The notes under the pieces were generated by a model. It was given only the letters and a program-made list of their open reading frames with translations. It was not told where the DNA came from and did no database searches. A stretch of DNA of 64,000 nt, taken from the NCBI RefSeq assembly GCF_003031405.1, contig NZ_CP020469.1:1488001-1552000 (forward strand). Direction: 5' to 3'. The first letter of the stretch is position 1, and each line of letters starts with the position of its first letter. Shown one piece after another: positions 48,707-58,407 of the stretch. Origin of the DNA: Halomonas sp. 'Soap Lake #6' (lineage in GTDB: Bacteria; Pseudomonadota; Gammaproteobacteria; Pseudomonadales; Halomonadaceae). Position numbers and translations under genes: made by a program.

Positions 48707-50766
48707 GAGGCACTGGCATCCTGTCGGTCAAACGCATTGGCTTGCAGCGTCAGTAGCTGCTCTAGGGTATCAATGCCGCGAGCTTCCAAGCGGGGCAGTA
48801 GCGCTAGCCATAGCTCTGCAGTGACTCTGGCATCACCTAATGCAGTGTGGCGGGTACCGGGAGGGAATGCCAGATCGTAGCGCTGGGCAAGGCTATCCAG
48901 GTCGTGCCCGTCTAACGCTTCATCCAGTGCCCGTGAAATGAGTAAGGTATCGATCACCGGGATATCAAATGCAACCCCTTTGTGGCTAATGGCCAGAAGA
49001 TCGAAGGCGGCATTATGAGCCAATAAGACGGCTTCTCCTATGTACTCACGAAAATGGGTGAGCACGATATCCAGCGGTGGCGCGCCAGCAACATCCGCAT
49101 CGGTGAGGCCGTGAATGACGGTGCTTGCCGGTGGAATCGGTCGCTTTGGATCGACTTTCTGATCAAACACGTCGCTGGCTAGCAGGCGCGCGTTGACCAC
49201 CCGGCAGGCTCCCAGGCTAATAACCGTGTCCCCTCGGCGCAGCTCAAGCCCCGTGGTTTCGGTGTCAAAGGCAACCACATCTAAGCTGCGTAGCGAGCGG
49301 TTGGCTAATGCTTCATCGGGCGGGGGAAGATCGGCGATACCGAAGTCATGGAACTCTGGGCGTGGTGGGGCAGGCTCCCTTGGAGCGCCTACCCGCTCTA
49401 TGGCGGGCAGTGGCATGCGCAACCGTGCATGCAGCCCATCATTATCCGCTAGGCTCCAGATATCGCTGGCGTGTTGGCGCAGTACGTCTGCGACCTTTGG
49501 GGTTAACGGTAGAGTGGCGAGAGGCTGATGCTGCCATTCGGCTAACTCATGCTCAGGTAGTGCTTTGCCTCGCCAAATCAGATCTAAATAAACGCGTTTA
49601 TTGCCCAAGCATATTTCACCCTCAAAGCCACTGTCGGGAAGGTGGGCACTTAGCTGTTTTACCAGTGAGTCAAAAAGGGCGATTAGCGCAGGTGCATCAC
49701 CTTTAAACCAAGCAGGCATACCCACTGGCGTGATTAACCGATGCTCTGGGTCTAGCCGCTCATCCAGTGCTTGCCAGAAGTCATTTGACCACATCGGGGT
49801 TAAACGCTCTCCTTGATGTTGAAGGTCATCCAGCAACTGACCGATTTTGGCAACATTATCGCCTAAGGTGGTGCCTTCTTCATGGATAACGCGCTCAAAG
49901 CGCTGGCGAAGCGTTGATGTATCCGTATCGTTTTGGTGCCGTAATTGGATGAGGGCGTCGGCGGCACTCGTTAAGCTTGCTGTGTGCTGACGAAGGGGGG
50001 TAAGCATGTTGGCTAATTCGGCACGCACGCCCATTTCGTTAGACCACGAGGCTGTGGCATCACTAAAGGTCAACAGGGTTTCGCCATCGCTGCCTGGTAC
50101 GCGGCGCAGGATGACTTTAAGCCAACGGTTATCGCAAGGGGTAAGCAGCTCTCTGGGCGAACCGTCATTAGGTAGTTGACTAAGCGCGTGTTGTAAACTG
50201 CTAACCGGCAGTAGGGCCTCCAACCGTTTACCTAAGCCTAACCCGGTATTGCCGATAAAAAAGTCTTCAGCCGCTTGGTTAAATAGCATTAGTCGCCGGT
50301 GTTGGTCACATAGTAGCAGCGGTGTTTCAAGAACTTGCAATAGGGTTTCAAGCTCTTGGCGGATGCGCGCGGCACTTCGTGCGCCGTCGGCATGAGCAGT
50401 CGCTAGACGGCTGCGGTCAACACGCCAGCTTTCGCGCACACGGCGTAGGTCTGGGCCAAGTGCCTTGAGCCAGCCTTCCGGTGGGTGTTCGTCCCGTGCA
50501 TCTGGGTTGGCAACTAAGCGGGCCAGTTGTACCTGAAGGTGGCGAAGTGGGGTAAAAAGCATACGTTCAAGCAGTAATCCCACCAAAAAAATCGTGGCCC
50601 CGCCGGAAAAGCTACCTAGCCATAAGGCCAACCGTGTCATGCCCGTCGGTGCCAGCTGGGCATCTAGCCAAGCGGCAAAAATAGCGCCCCCTAATAGGCT
50701 AATGCCACTGAGAATAAGCCACAGGCCAATCAGGCGTTGACGTTTCGGCAGTCCGCCTCTTGTCAT
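48703..50766 (-). CDS. Membrane-anchored DnaQ-type 3'-5' exonuclease
   Basis: 687 residues. Two N-terminal TM helices (about 12-32, 45-68), a HAMP-like linker, a PAS-like region (about 145-240, [20 protein letters not shown]), a helical histidine-kinase-like middle lacking the catalytic His, and a C-terminal DEDDh exonuclease. The last has D501 and E503 in [10 protein letters not shown], then HNAAFDLL and [13 protein letters not shown]. All four acidic residues and the His are kept. Substrate unknown. Overlaps the response regulator and the 2-TM gene by four bases each. Confidence 0.85.
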   Translation of the reverse strand: MTRGGLPKRQRLIGLWLILSGISLLGGAIFAAWLDAQLAPTGMTRLALWLGSFSGGATIFLVGLLLERMLFTPLRHLQVQLARLVANPDARDEHPPEGWLKALGPDLRRVRESWRVDRSRLATAHADGARSAARIRQELETLLQVLETPLLLCDQHRRLMLFNQAAEDFFIGNTGLGLGKRLEALLPVSSLQHALSQLPNDGSPRELLTPCDNRWLKVILRRVPGSDGETLLTFSDATASWSNEMGVRAELANMLTPLRQHTASLTSAADALIQLRHQNDTDTSTLRQRFERVIHEEGTTLGDNVAKIGQLLDDLQHQGERLTPMWSNDFWQALDERLDPEHRLITPVGMPAWFKGDAPALIALFDSLVKQLSAHLPDSGFEGEICLGNKRVYLDLIWRGKALPEHELAEWQHQPLATLPLTPKVADVLRQHASDIWSLADNDGLHARLRMPLPAIERVGAPREPAPPRPEFHDFGIADLPPPDEALANRSLRSLDVVAFDTETTGLELRRGDTVISLGACRVVNARLLASDVFDQKVDPKRPIPPASTVIHGLTDADVAGAPPLDIVLTHFREYIGEAVLLAHNAAFDLLAISHKGVAFDIPVIDTLLISRALDEALDGHDLDSLAQRYDLAFPPGTRHTALGDARVTAELWLALLPRLEARGIDTLEQLLTLQANAFDRQDASAS

Positions 50767-51137
50767 GGCTGATCCTCAGCCAGTAGCGCTTTGACTTTTT
50801 CAACCAGAGATTGGGTCGAGAAGGGTTTAGTAATGTAGTCATCCGCGCCCAGGGCCATACCCTTTTCCCGTTCTACATCGCGCCCATGGGCGGTGAGCAT
50901 AATAATCGGCAACTGGGCTGTGGCATCTTGGCTACGCAGGCGTTCAAGTACATCAAAACCGCTCATGCCCGGAAGGCTAATGTCCAGTAGCAACAGGTCT
51001 GGCGAGGCAGCGCTAACTTGCTCCAAAGCCTGTTCACCATCTTCGGCGGTGACTACCTCAAAACCTGCCTGTTCCATTAGAAACTCTAATGACAGAACAA
51101 TGTTCGGTTCATCGTCGACCACAAGCACTTTGGCCAT
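50763..51137 (-). CDS. Single-domain response regulator
   Basis: About 124 residues from the ATG at 51137 (GGGAGAG upstream). A stand-alone receiver: VVDDEPNI, phospho-Asp52 in [14 protein letters not shown], and Lys in TKPFST. No output domain, so it acts through protein contact or as phospho-relay. First gene of the operon; its cognate kinase is probably the SSF kinase three genes on. Confidence 0.9.
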   Translation of the reverse strand: MAKVLVVDDEPNIVLSLEFLMEQAGFEVVTAEDGEQALEQVSAASPDLLLLDISLPGMSGFDVLERLRSQDATAQLPIIMLTAHGRDVEREKGMALGADDYITKPFSTQSLVEKVKALLAEDQP

Positions 51138-51251
51138 GCATCTCTCCCTGATCGTATTGTAGTTTGGGTTATACAAGGAGTTTAGGTAGGCTCAGCGTCG
51201 CAGCCAAGACGACCTTCGACGTGTGCGGCACAAGAATTTTTACCATGGCGC

Positions 51252-51515
51252 CTAGCCTGCACGTTGCTTCGGGCCTAAAGGTCCAAGCCATAGCCATACT
51301 TGAGAAATAATCAGTAGAGGCAGCAGCCATAGCGGTGCTCCCGTGGTGTATACGAGCACTTGGAAGAGAATTAGGCCGGTAGCTCCGCCCAGCATGCCAA
51401 TTATTAAGAGCGTGGAAGGACGTGTACAGGGATCCCGAGAGGTAAACCGAAATAGGTAACCTGTAGCCGCCCCGAGCAGTAAAGCGCACAAAAAGAGTAG
51501 TGGTAGGGTAGGCAT
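51252..51515 (-). CDS. Hypothetical membrane protein
   Basis: About 87 residues from the ATG at 51515. Three hydrophobic helices (LLFLCALLLGAATGYLF, LLIIGMLGGATGLILFQVLV, LWLLPLLIISQVWLWL). No family recognised. Upstream of the response regulator on the same strand but separated by about 115 bp. Confidence 0.55.
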   Translation of the reverse strand: MPTLPLLFLCALLLGAATGYLFRFTSRDPCTRPSTLLIIGMLGGATGLILFQVLVYTTGAPLWLLPLLIISQVWLWLGPLGPKQRAG

Positions 51516-51646
51516 GTGATTCTCATAGGCTAGGTTCTTAATCACCCAGGTTAGCCTTTATATGGCAGTTGCGGCTCTACAACTTTGGATTTAATTCAAA
51601 CAAACAAGCAAGCTTCTTCATGGACTTAAATGCGTTGCCGTACCAC

Positions 51647-51680
51647 TATGTTTAAGTGAAAGGTATGTTTAAGTAAAAAA
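51647..51680. repeat. 17-bp tandem duplication upstream of cstA
   Basis: TATGTTTAAGTGAAAGG and TATGTTTAAGTAAAAAA stand head to tail in the promoter-side spacer. Confidence 0.8.
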
Positions 51681-51745
51681 GCATAGCCAAATGCAATAAA
51701 GCAGGTCGCATATTATTACTAATAATTACCAAAGGAGCTGCGCCC

Positions 51746-53422
51746 ATGAGTGCTATCGTCCTACTGGTGGTAGGTCTTGCCGCAATGGCTTTGGGGTATT
51801 TTGTATACTCTAAGTTCATTGCGGAGAAGATTTACCAATTAGATCCTGACTTTAAAACCCCTGCCCATGAATTCGAAGATGGCATCGATTATGTACCCAC
51901 TAACCGCTTTGTGCTGTGGGGACACCACTTCACTTCCGTCGCCGGTGCCGCCCCCATCGTTGGGCCTGCTATTGCGGTTATATGGGGTTGGGCACCGGCT
52001 TTTTTATGGGTGGTGTTTGGTACTATTTTCTTTGCGGGGATACATGACTTTGGTGCCATTTGGGCCAGCGTACGCAATAAAGCCAAATCGGTTGGTGCAC
52101 TAACGGGCGACGTTGTGGGTAAGCGGGCGCGCAGTATCTTTATGATTGTTATTTTCTTAGTGCTGCTGATGGTCAACGCTGTTTTTGCCGTGGTTATCGC
52201 TGGGCTAATGATGAACTTCTCGAGTGCCGTAGTGCCGGTGTGGGGTGCCATCATTGTGGCGTTGATTATTGGTCAGCTAATTTATCGGCGTGTTCTGAGT
52301 CTGCCGCTGGTTTCTATTATTGGCGTGGCGGCGCTTTATGTCCTGATTGGTATCGGGCCATCAGTACCCATTCAGATGCCCGCTGAAGTTGCCGGTATGT
52401 CGGGTAATGCAGTGTGGATTTTAATTCTGTTTGGCTACGCGGCGATTGCATCACTATTGCCTGTGTGGATGCTTTTACAGCCACGAGATTATATTAACGG
52501 CCTGCAGCTGTTTATTGGTTTGCTTATTCTCTACGGTGCCTTGGTGCTGCTAAACCCAACACTGGTGGCTCCCGCCTTCAACAGCGATGTGCCAGCAGGC
52601 ACGCCATCGTTAATACCCTTGCTGTTTGTGACGATTGCCTGTGGTGCTATCTCGGGCTTCCACGGTTTGGTCTCCTCGGGAACAACGTCTAAGCAACTTA
52701 ATAAGGAAACCGATGCGCGTTTCGTGGGTTACTTTGGTGCGGTAGGCGAGGGCATGCTGGCGCTAGCGGCTATTTTGGCTGCTACAGCAGGCTTTGCCAC
52801 GTTGGGCGATTGGCAGGCAATGTATAGTGCCTTCGGCCAGGGTGGGGTTAATGCCTTTGTTGAGGGCGGTGCCTTTATTATCCATAACGGCTTGGGCTTG
52901 CCTGAAGTCACCGCAGCTACGCTGTTAACCGTAATGGCCGCTTTGTTTGCGGGCACCACCATGGATACTGGGCTTCGCCTGCAACGCTATATTTTCCAAG
53001 AGTGGGGGGATATTTATAATCAGCAGTGGATGAAGAAACCTGCCATCGCCACAGGCTTAGCGGTAGGTAGCTGTCTCTTACTAGCATTTGGTGCTGGTGG
53101 TGCAGATGGCTCCGGCGGTTTAATTATTTGGCCTCTGTTTGGAACCACAAACCAGCTACTGGCAGGGCTAACACTGTTGGTCATTACCGTTATGCTGGTG
53201 CGCTTGAAGCGCCCAATGTGGTACACGCTGGCGCCGCTCTGCTTCCTACTGGTAATGACAATTCTGGCGCTGCTTATTCAACTGCGTACCTTCTGGAATC
53301 AGGGCAATATGTTCCTACTGGTACTGGATATCGTGGTGTTGATTGCAGCCATTATGGTGGCTATGGAGTGCGCGGCAGCGCTGAAGCGCTCCCGTGCAGA
53401 AATGGCGGCACAACATGACTAA
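51746..53422 (+). CDS. cstA: CstA family carbon starvation / peptide-pyruvate transporter
   Basis: 558 residues with about 15-16 TM helices. N-terminal YFVYSKFIAEKIYQLDPDFK and FTSVAGAAPIVGPAIAVIWGW, SGFHGLVSSGTTSKQL, and GTTNQLLAGL are CstA signatures. Shorter than E. coli CstA (about 700) but usual for the short clade. Takes up pyruvate or peptides under carbon limitation. Start follows AAAGGAG. The CC-star gene follows. Confidence 0.9.
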   Translation: MSAIVLLVVGLAAMALGYFVYSKFIAEKIYQLDPDFKTPAHEFEDGIDYVPTNRFVLWGHHFTSVAGAAPIVGPAIAVIWGWAPAFLWVVFGTIFFAGIHDFGAIWASVRNKAKSVGALTGDVVGKRARSIFMIVIFLVLLMVNAVFAVVIAGLMMNFSSAVVPVWGAIIVALIIGQLIYRRVLSLPLVSIIGVAALYVLIGIGPSVPIQMPAEVAGMSGNAVWILILFGYAAIASLLPVWMLLQPRDYINGLQLFIGLLILYGALVLLNPTLVAPAFNSDVPAGTPSLIPLLFVTIACGAISGFHGLVSSGTTSKQLNKETDARFVGYFGAVGEGMLALAAILAATAGFATLGDWQAMYSAFGQGGVNAFVEGGAFIIHNGLGLPEVTAATLLTVMAALFAGTTMDTGLRLQRYIFQEWGDIYNQQWMKKPAIATGLAVGSCLLLAFGAGGADGSGGLIIWPLFGTTNQLLAGLTLLVITVMLVRLKRPMWYTLAPLCFLLVMTILALLIQLRTFWNQGNMFLLVLDIVVLIAAIMVAMECAAALKRSRAEMAAQHD

Positions 53423-53466
53423 CCAAGCCGTCAACCACACCCATGAGATAACCGGGAGGTAGTGTT

Positions 53467-53769
53467 ATGCGCGATGACTCAACGCCTGGGTCATCGTCGC
53501 GCCGCGATAAATTACGGGCTTGGTTAGACCAAGCCCGTTTTTTTACCGAGGAGGTTTATAGCGCTCGCTATCGAGGTGCTATTGCTCGGGCACGGCGTGA
53601 CGAAGATGACTTATTTATGCTGCTGGTATTCTCTGAAATGATGGGGCTTGAAAACCCTGCTGGTTACTACACCTTGGAGCTTCAGCCGCTGCTCTTGGAG
53701 CGCTTCCATGACTGGCACCAGCGAATGGGTATGGAACACTCGCCATTAGATCATTTCCGCTGCTGTTGA
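53467..53769 (+). CDS. Cory-CC-star protein
   Basis: 100 residues (GGGAGG before the ATG). Helical with RARRDEDDLFMLLVFSEMMGLENP and a terminal Cys pair (FRCC). It matches the small protein annotated as cory-CC-star, found next to ArsA-type ATPases and CstA. Function unknown. The Cys pair may bind metal or form a client for the ATPase (inference). Confidence 0.7.
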   Translation: MRDDSTPGSSSRRDKLRAWLDQARFFTEEVYSARYRGAIARARRDEDDLFMLLVFSEMMGLENPAGYYTLELQPLLLERFHDWHQRMGMEHSPLDHFRCC

Positions 53770-53819
53770 TAGCGGCTGGATAGGCAAGCAATATGCGATG
53801 CCATTAATTGGGGATTACC

Positions 53820-54827
53820 ATGCAAGCAGTTCTTAACCGCCGCCTGCTCTGGGTAGGTGGCAAAGGTGGCGTGGGTAAAACCACTGTCGCTGCCTCTTTA
53901 GCGGTGCTCGCCGCAAGCCGTGGGAAACGGGTGTTAGTGGTTTCTACAGACCCAGCGCATAGCTTGGGCGATGTGTTTGACCGCGCACTATCAGATACGC
54001 CGCGTCGTTTATTGCCTAACTTGGATGCCATGGAAATTGATCCTGATATCGAAGTTGAGGCACATTTGGCACGGGTTGTGAAGCAGATGCGCCGTTACGC
54101 TGCTCCTGAAATGATGCAGGAATTAGAGCGCCAGATGCGTCTTACTCGGCAGTCTCCGGGGACCCAGGAGGCTGCCCTGCTTGAACGGCTAGCCCGGCTA
54201 ATGGTCGATGATAGTGCACCCTATGACCTGATTATCTTTGATACCGCGCCTACGGGGCATACTTTGCGGCTGTTAACGTTGCCAGAGGCGATGGCTGCTT
54301 GGACGGATGGGTTACTGGCACATAACCGTAAGTCGGCAGAGCTGGGCAAGGTGTTGGATCATTTAACCCCTAAGCGGGGACGTGATGTGGCAACACCCTT
54401 TGATGACCCAACGACAGATCCGTTGGACGATTTAGATGAGCGCACCCGGGATGTGGCAAAGACGTTAATTGAGCGGCGGCGGTTATTTCACCAGGCAAGA
54501 AGGCGTATCGAAGATTCGAAAGCATGCAGTTTTTTATTTGTGATGACACCAGAACGGCTGCCGATCTTAGAGACGGATCGTGCGGTGCGGGCGCTGGAGG
54601 ACGTTCATATCCCGGTCGCAGGTATACTGATTAACCGCCTTATTCCTGTAGAGGCCGATGGTGACTTTCTCCAGGCGCGCCGAGAGCAGGAAGCAAGCTA
54701 CCTTGCGCGTATTGATCAACTGTTTGAACGCTTGCCGCGCCCAACGCTGCCTTGGTTACCCACCGATGTACAGGGAATTGATGTGTTAGAGATGTTGGCG
54801 AAAAAACTTGAGCAACAAGGATTCTGA
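53820..54827 (+). CDS. ArsA/Get3-family ATPase
   Basis: 335 residues from the ATG at 53820. The deviant Walker A is VGGKGGVGKTT (about 12-22), then STDPAHSLGDVF (switch I) and DTAPTGHTLRLL (switch II). One ATPase half only. The Cys residues that bind arsenite in true ArsA are not seen and no ars genes are near, so arsenite pumping is unlikely. More like a Get3-type targeting or chaperone ATPase. Its stop TGA shares a base with the next gene's ATG. Confidence 0.83.
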   Translation: MQAVLNRRLLWVGGKGGVGKTTVAASLAVLAASRGKRVLVVSTDPAHSLGDVFDRALSDTPRRLLPNLDAMEIDPDIEVEAHLARVVKQMRRYAAPEMMQELERQMRLTRQSPGTQEAALLERLARLMVDDSAPYDLIIFDTAPTGHTLRLLTLPEAMAAWTDGLLAHNRKSAELGKVLDHLTPKRGRDVATPFDDPTTDPLDDLDERTRDVAKTLIERRRLFHQARRRIEDSKACSFLFVMTPERLPILETDRAVRALEDVHIPVAGILINRLIPVEADGDFLQARREQEASYLARIDQLFERLPRPTLPWLPTDVQGIDVLEMLAKKLEQQGF

Positions 54828-55885
54828 TGAGGGTACTTTTACTATCTGCCTATGAAGCGGTTAGCCACCGTTACTGGGCGCAAAGCCTAATGGCAGAGCT
54901 TGATGAGCTATCCTGGACGTTATTAACCCTACCACCGCGCCACTTTGCGTGGCGGATTCGCGGTAACCCGCTGAGCTGGTGGCTGAAAGAGCATGAAACC
55001 CTCAGCCAGCCCTATGATGTCGTGTTGGCTACCTCAATGGTGGATATTGCCACACTCGTTGGATTATTTCCCCAACTAGGGCGGGCCAGGAAAGTCGTTT
55101 ATTTTCACGAAAACCAGTTTGCCTACCCGGAGTCCAGCGAGCAGATGCCCCAGGTAGAGGCCAAGATGGTCAATCTTTATGCAGCACTTGCAGCGGATAC
55201 GCTAGTGTTTAATACAGCCTATAACCGGGACTCCTTTTTTGAAGGCGCACGCCAGTTTCTAAAAAAAATGCCAGAGAATTTGCCTGTCGCCAAGCCGTTA
55301 GAAGAGCTGCGCCAGCGGGCAAAAGTACTCCCAGTACCAATAATGCCACTAGACAACGCTTCCCAGACGAATGCAAACCCGCGTCGTATTATTTGGAACC
55401 ACCGTTGGGAGTACGATAAAAATCCAGAAGACTTTTTTGCAGCACTGTTCAAGCTAAGTGAGCAGCGAGTGCCGTTTGAGCTGGCGGTACTTGGCCAGCG
55501 CTTTCGTGATGTGCCGCCGATTTTTGCCGAGGCTGAACGACGTCTTGCCGAACAGACGATTAGCTGGGGGCCGCAGCCAGAGGTGGAGTATCGTTCACTG
55601 CTTAATGGTGGTGGCATTGTGGTCTCCACCACTTGGCACGAGTTTCAAGGGTTGGCAATTATGGAGGCCGCCCAGCGTGGTGCGTTACCGCTTGTGCCAG
55701 ATAGGCTCTGTTTCCCGGCGCTATACACCGAGCATTACCGCTATGACGGTACACCAGAAGGGCTTTATCAACGGTTGCATACTTGGCTAACAAAACCTGA
55801 TTGCCAGCCGCCACTGGTTGATACTCAGCAGTGGCAGTGGCCACAGTGGCGTAATGCTTATCGCAAGCTGCTTGCCGAAAGCTAA
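54827..55885 (+). CDS. tRNA-queuosine alpha-mannosyltransferase (QTMAN, DUF3524)
   Basis: 352 residues, GT-B glycosyltransferase. The N-terminal DUF3524 half has LLSAYEAVSHRYWAQSL, VVLATSMVDIATLVGLFP and VYFHENQFAYP. The C-terminal half has IIWNHRWEYDKNPEDFFAAL and STTWHEFQGLAIMEAAQRG. Likely mannosylates queuosine in tRNA-Asp. Translationally coupled to the ArsA-type ATPase. Confidence 0.83.
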   Translation: MRVLLLSAYEAVSHRYWAQSLMAELDELSWTLLTLPPRHFAWRIRGNPLSWWLKEHETLSQPYDVVLATSMVDIATLVGLFPQLGRARKVVYFHENQFAYPESSEQMPQVEAKMVNLYAALAADTLVFNTAYNRDSFFEGARQFLKKMPENLPVAKPLEELRQRAKVLPVPIMPLDNASQTNANPRRIIWNHRWEYDKNPEDFFAALFKLSEQRVPFELAVLGQRFRDVPPIFAEAERRLAEQTISWGPQPEVEYRSLLNGGGIVVSTTWHEFQGLAIMEAAQRGALPLVPDRLCFPALYTEHYRYDGTPEGLYQRLHTWLTKPDCQPPLVDTQQWQWPQWRNAYRKLLAES

Positions 55886-55890
55886 GTATC

Positions 55891-55932
55891 TGAAAGTGAG
55901 CAGCTGAAAGTGAGTAATTGAAAGTGAGCAGC
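55891..55932. repeat. Three-copy 14-bp tandem repeat
   Basis: TGAAAGTGAGCAGC, TGAAAGTGAGTAAT and TGAAAGTGAGCAGC, between the mannosyltransferase stop and the convergent carbonic-anhydrase-like gene. Confidence 0.9.
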
Positions 55933-55935
55933 TGT

Positions 55936-57006
55936 TCAATCCAGCGAATCTAGCCGGCGGGTGGGCCAGTGCACAACTGCCGTATGGCGGCGCATCTTTT
56001 GTGCAAGTGCAGGGTGCTCACGCCGTATCACTTGCTCTGCAAAGTCTGATAGAAAGCGTGACTTCATTTCTGCCCGTGCGCGGTCTACACCGCTGTGCTG
56101 ATAAGGGGTTGAGGCAAGTAGCATAAAACCGTCGTCCGGAATCCGCCCCGCCCGCATGTTGGCATCAATGATAGTGGCGGCGGTGCCAATTGGTTCGGCT
56201 AAATCTGGCCCATAGGGGCCAATAATCAGCGCAGTATTGGGTAAGTGCAAAAAGTCGAAACCACGGCCTACGCAAATTACCCATTCACGGTGCTCAATGT
56301 CCAGCTCTCGCTTTACGCCTTGCAGCTCGCTGACGTGGGCAACGTTGCCCTCCAGCAGAGGCAGCAGGTCTCGCTGAATATCTTTGGGCATGTTGGGGCA
56401 GAGGCTGGCAAGCATTGGGCCAAGCGCTTCGCGGGGCTGGGTGATTAAGTCGCGGCTGTCCAGTACATCATCCTGCTGGCCGTGAAGAATCAGCGCGTCG
56501 CTGTCAGTTTCAAAGCCGCATACCAACGGATAAACCTGCTGATGGTCGTTACCAAACAGTTGCTCTGCCTGCTTGGCGATAGCGTAGGCATGCGCTTTGG
56601 CGGCTTCGGTGTCGCAGTTGAATCCGGCGCAACCCCGTGTCCGCTCTCCGCTTGAAAAGTGATAAGTAATCAACATCAATGTGGCGTGCCCCGCTTTAGC
56701 GGCATCGAGCACTGAGTCGGTTAGTAGCTCCCCCAAATAGGGCCAGCCTAAATCAAAAATACCGCCTAAGTTCCTGAATGGGGTAATAATGCCTAGCGGT
56801 GTGCGGGTTGTATGGGGAATATGGATGCGCCCATCCATGCACTTCATAACCACAATAGAGGTGGGGTGCTGTGCCATATAACGTTGCCGGGCTAGCCAAG
56901 CGCTAGGGCTGCAAAAGTGTTCAGCGTGCTGCTTGGAGAGGTCTAACAGCGCCTCAATACGCTGGGCGATAGGCTGGTTATGGAGCAGTTTGGCGGGCGT
57001 AGGCAT
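55936..57006 (-). CDS. CsoSCA-like (carboxysome-type) carbonic anhydrase-domain protein
   Basis: About 356 residues from the ATG at 57006 (GAGG at six bases). The beta-carbonic-anhydrase-like dyad KCMDGR (in the annotated frame Cys58, Asp60, Arg62) is followed by His118 and Cys128 in TYHFSSGERTRGC. The CxDxR plus H-x9-C spacing recalls CsoSCA (H-x10-C). No carboxysome or RuBisCO genes are near, so it would be a free enzyme. Activity is inference. Between QTMAN and nth, single gene. Confidence 0.68.
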   Translation of the reverse strand: MPTPAKLLHNQPIAQRIEALLDLSKQHAEHFCSPSAWLARQRYMAQHPTSIVVMKCMDGRIHIPHTTRTPLGIITPFRNLGGIFDLGWPYLGELLTDSVLDAAKAGHATLMLITYHFSSGERTRGCAGFNCDTEAAKAHAYAIAKQAEQLFGNDHQQVYPLVCGFETDSDALILHGQQDDVLDSRDLITQPREALGPMLASLCPNMPKDIQRDLLPLLEGNVAHVSELQGVKRELDIEHREWVICVGRGFDFLHLPNTALIIGPYGPDLAEPIGTAATIIDANMRAGRIPDDGFMLLASTPYQHSGVDRARAEMKSRFLSDFAEQVIRREHPALAQKMRRHTAVVHWPTRRLDSLD

Positions 57007-57035
57007 CAGCATCCTCGCATTTTTGGCCTGGTCGT

Positions 57036-57674
57036 CTAACCAAGCTCGGTTTTCTCTTTATAGTCGCATAAATCTTCGATAATGCAGCTACCGCAGCGCG
57101 GTTTGCGGGCAATGCAAGTATAGCGCCCGTGTAGAATCAGCCAGTGGTGGGCATCCTGTTTAAATGCTTTTGGGACGTGACGCAACAGCTTTTGCTCAAC
57201 CTCTACGACGTCTTTACCCTTGGCAATGCCGGTGCGATTGGAGACTCGGAAAATGTGGGTGTCCACCGCAATGGTGGGTTGGCCGAAGGCAGTGTTGAGA
57301 ATCACATTCGCCGTTTTGCGTCCAACACCGGGTAGGGCCTCTAGCTCTTTACGGGTTTGTGGTACCTCGCCACCGTGTTGATTAACCAGCAGGTGGCAGG
57401 TCTTCATTAGATTTTCAGCTTTGGTATTAAAAAGCCCAATGGTTTTAATGTGGCGCTTTAGCTCATCGATGCCAAGGTCAATGATGGCTTGGGGGGTGTT
57501 GGCGACGGGGTAAAGTTTAGCGGTAGCTTTATTGACGCCAACATCGGTGGCCTGCGCAGAGAGCAGTACTGCCGCCAGCAGTTCAAAGGGAGTGCTCCAG
57601 TTTAGCTCGGTAGTGGGGTGCGGGTTTTCCGCCTGTAGGCGTGCAAAAATTTCATGACGCTTTTGGGCATTCAT
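57036..57674 (-). CDS. nth: Endonuclease III
   Basis: 212 residues. HhH motif LPGVGRKTANVIL with the catalytic Lys, catalytic Asp in VDTHIFRVSNR, and the 4Fe-4S cluster C-x6-C-x2-C-x5-C (CIARKPRCGSCIIEDLC). Repairs oxidised pyrimidines. Last gene of the rsx-nth run as in E. coli. Confidence 0.96.
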   Translation of the reverse strand: MNAQKRHEIFARLQAENPHPTTELNWSTPFELLAAVLLSAQATDVGVNKATAKLYPVANTPQAIIDLGIDELKRHIKTIGLFNTKAENLMKTCHLLVNQHGGEVPQTRKELEALPGVGRKTANVILNTAFGQPTIAVDTHIFRVSNRTGIAKGKDVVEVEQKLLRHVPKAFKQDAHHWLILHGRYTCIARKPRCGSCIIEDLCDYKEKTELG

Positions 57675-57705
57675 GGAGTCTTCTCTTGGTTTATTTGGTG
57701 GTGCC

Positions 57706-58407
57706 TTATTTGATCGTACCGGTAACCCTTACTCGCCGCTCGGTATGGGGCGCTACCGTAGCAGGACGAGCGCGGGTAGCGCGGTGTTGATCAAGCGCAT
57801 TTTTTAATGCGATCAACAGACCTGCAACAAAAAAAGCCCCTGGCGGCAGTACGAAAAATAGAAACTGATAATTATCGATAAGGGTCAGCTGCCAGCTTGC
57901 GGCGGTAGGACCAAACAGCAGTGCCATACCACTGAACAGGGTCCCCTGGCCAAGCAGTTCACGTATTGCACCCAGCACGATCAAAACGATGCCAAAGCCA
58001 AGCCCCATCATAAAGCCATCGATAGCGGCAGGCAGTACCGGCTGGCGTGAGGCGAAGGCGTCTGCGCGCCCTAAAATAGCGCAATTGGTGACAATCAGCG
58101 GAATAAAAATCCCCAGCACTTGGTAAAGGGGGTAGGCATAGGCAGCCATCAACAGTTCGGCACAGGTAACAAAGGCGGCAATGATCATCACAAACGCCGG
58201 TAGTCGCACTGCGCTGGGTACCTGATGGCGAAGTAGTGAAATCGTTGTGCTAGCACCAACCATCACTAGCAGCGTTGCAACTGCCAGCCCAAGCGCATTG
58301 ACCACGCTGCCGCTGACCGCTAGTAACGGACAAAGGCCTAGTAGTTGAACCAGTGCAGGGTTATTGGACCATAGCCCCTCGTGGGTGAGCTGACGCCATT
58401 GGCTCAT
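57706..58407 (-). CDS. rsxE: Rsx/Rnf electron transport complex subunit E
   Basis: 233 residues, six TM helices. [20 protein letters not shown] at the start, then [16 protein letters not shown]. Integral subunit paired with RsxA. Its start overlaps the rsxG stop by four bases. Confidence 0.95.
   Translation of the reverse strand: MSQWRQLTHEGLWSNNPALVQLLGLCPLLAVSGSVVNALGLAVATLLVMVGASTTISLLRHQVPSAVRLPAFVMIIAAFVTCAELLMAAYAYPLYQVLGIFIPLIVTNCAILGRADAFASRQPVLPAAIDGFMMGLGFGIVLIVLGAIRELLGQGTLFSGMALLFGPTAASWQLTLIDNYQFLFFVLPPGAFFVAGLLIALKNALDQHRATRARPATVAPHTERRVRVTGTIK

Noticed and set aside
53820..54827. Arsenite-efflux ATPase ArsA
   Set aside because: Single ATPase half, arsenite-binding Cys not seen, no ars genes nearby.
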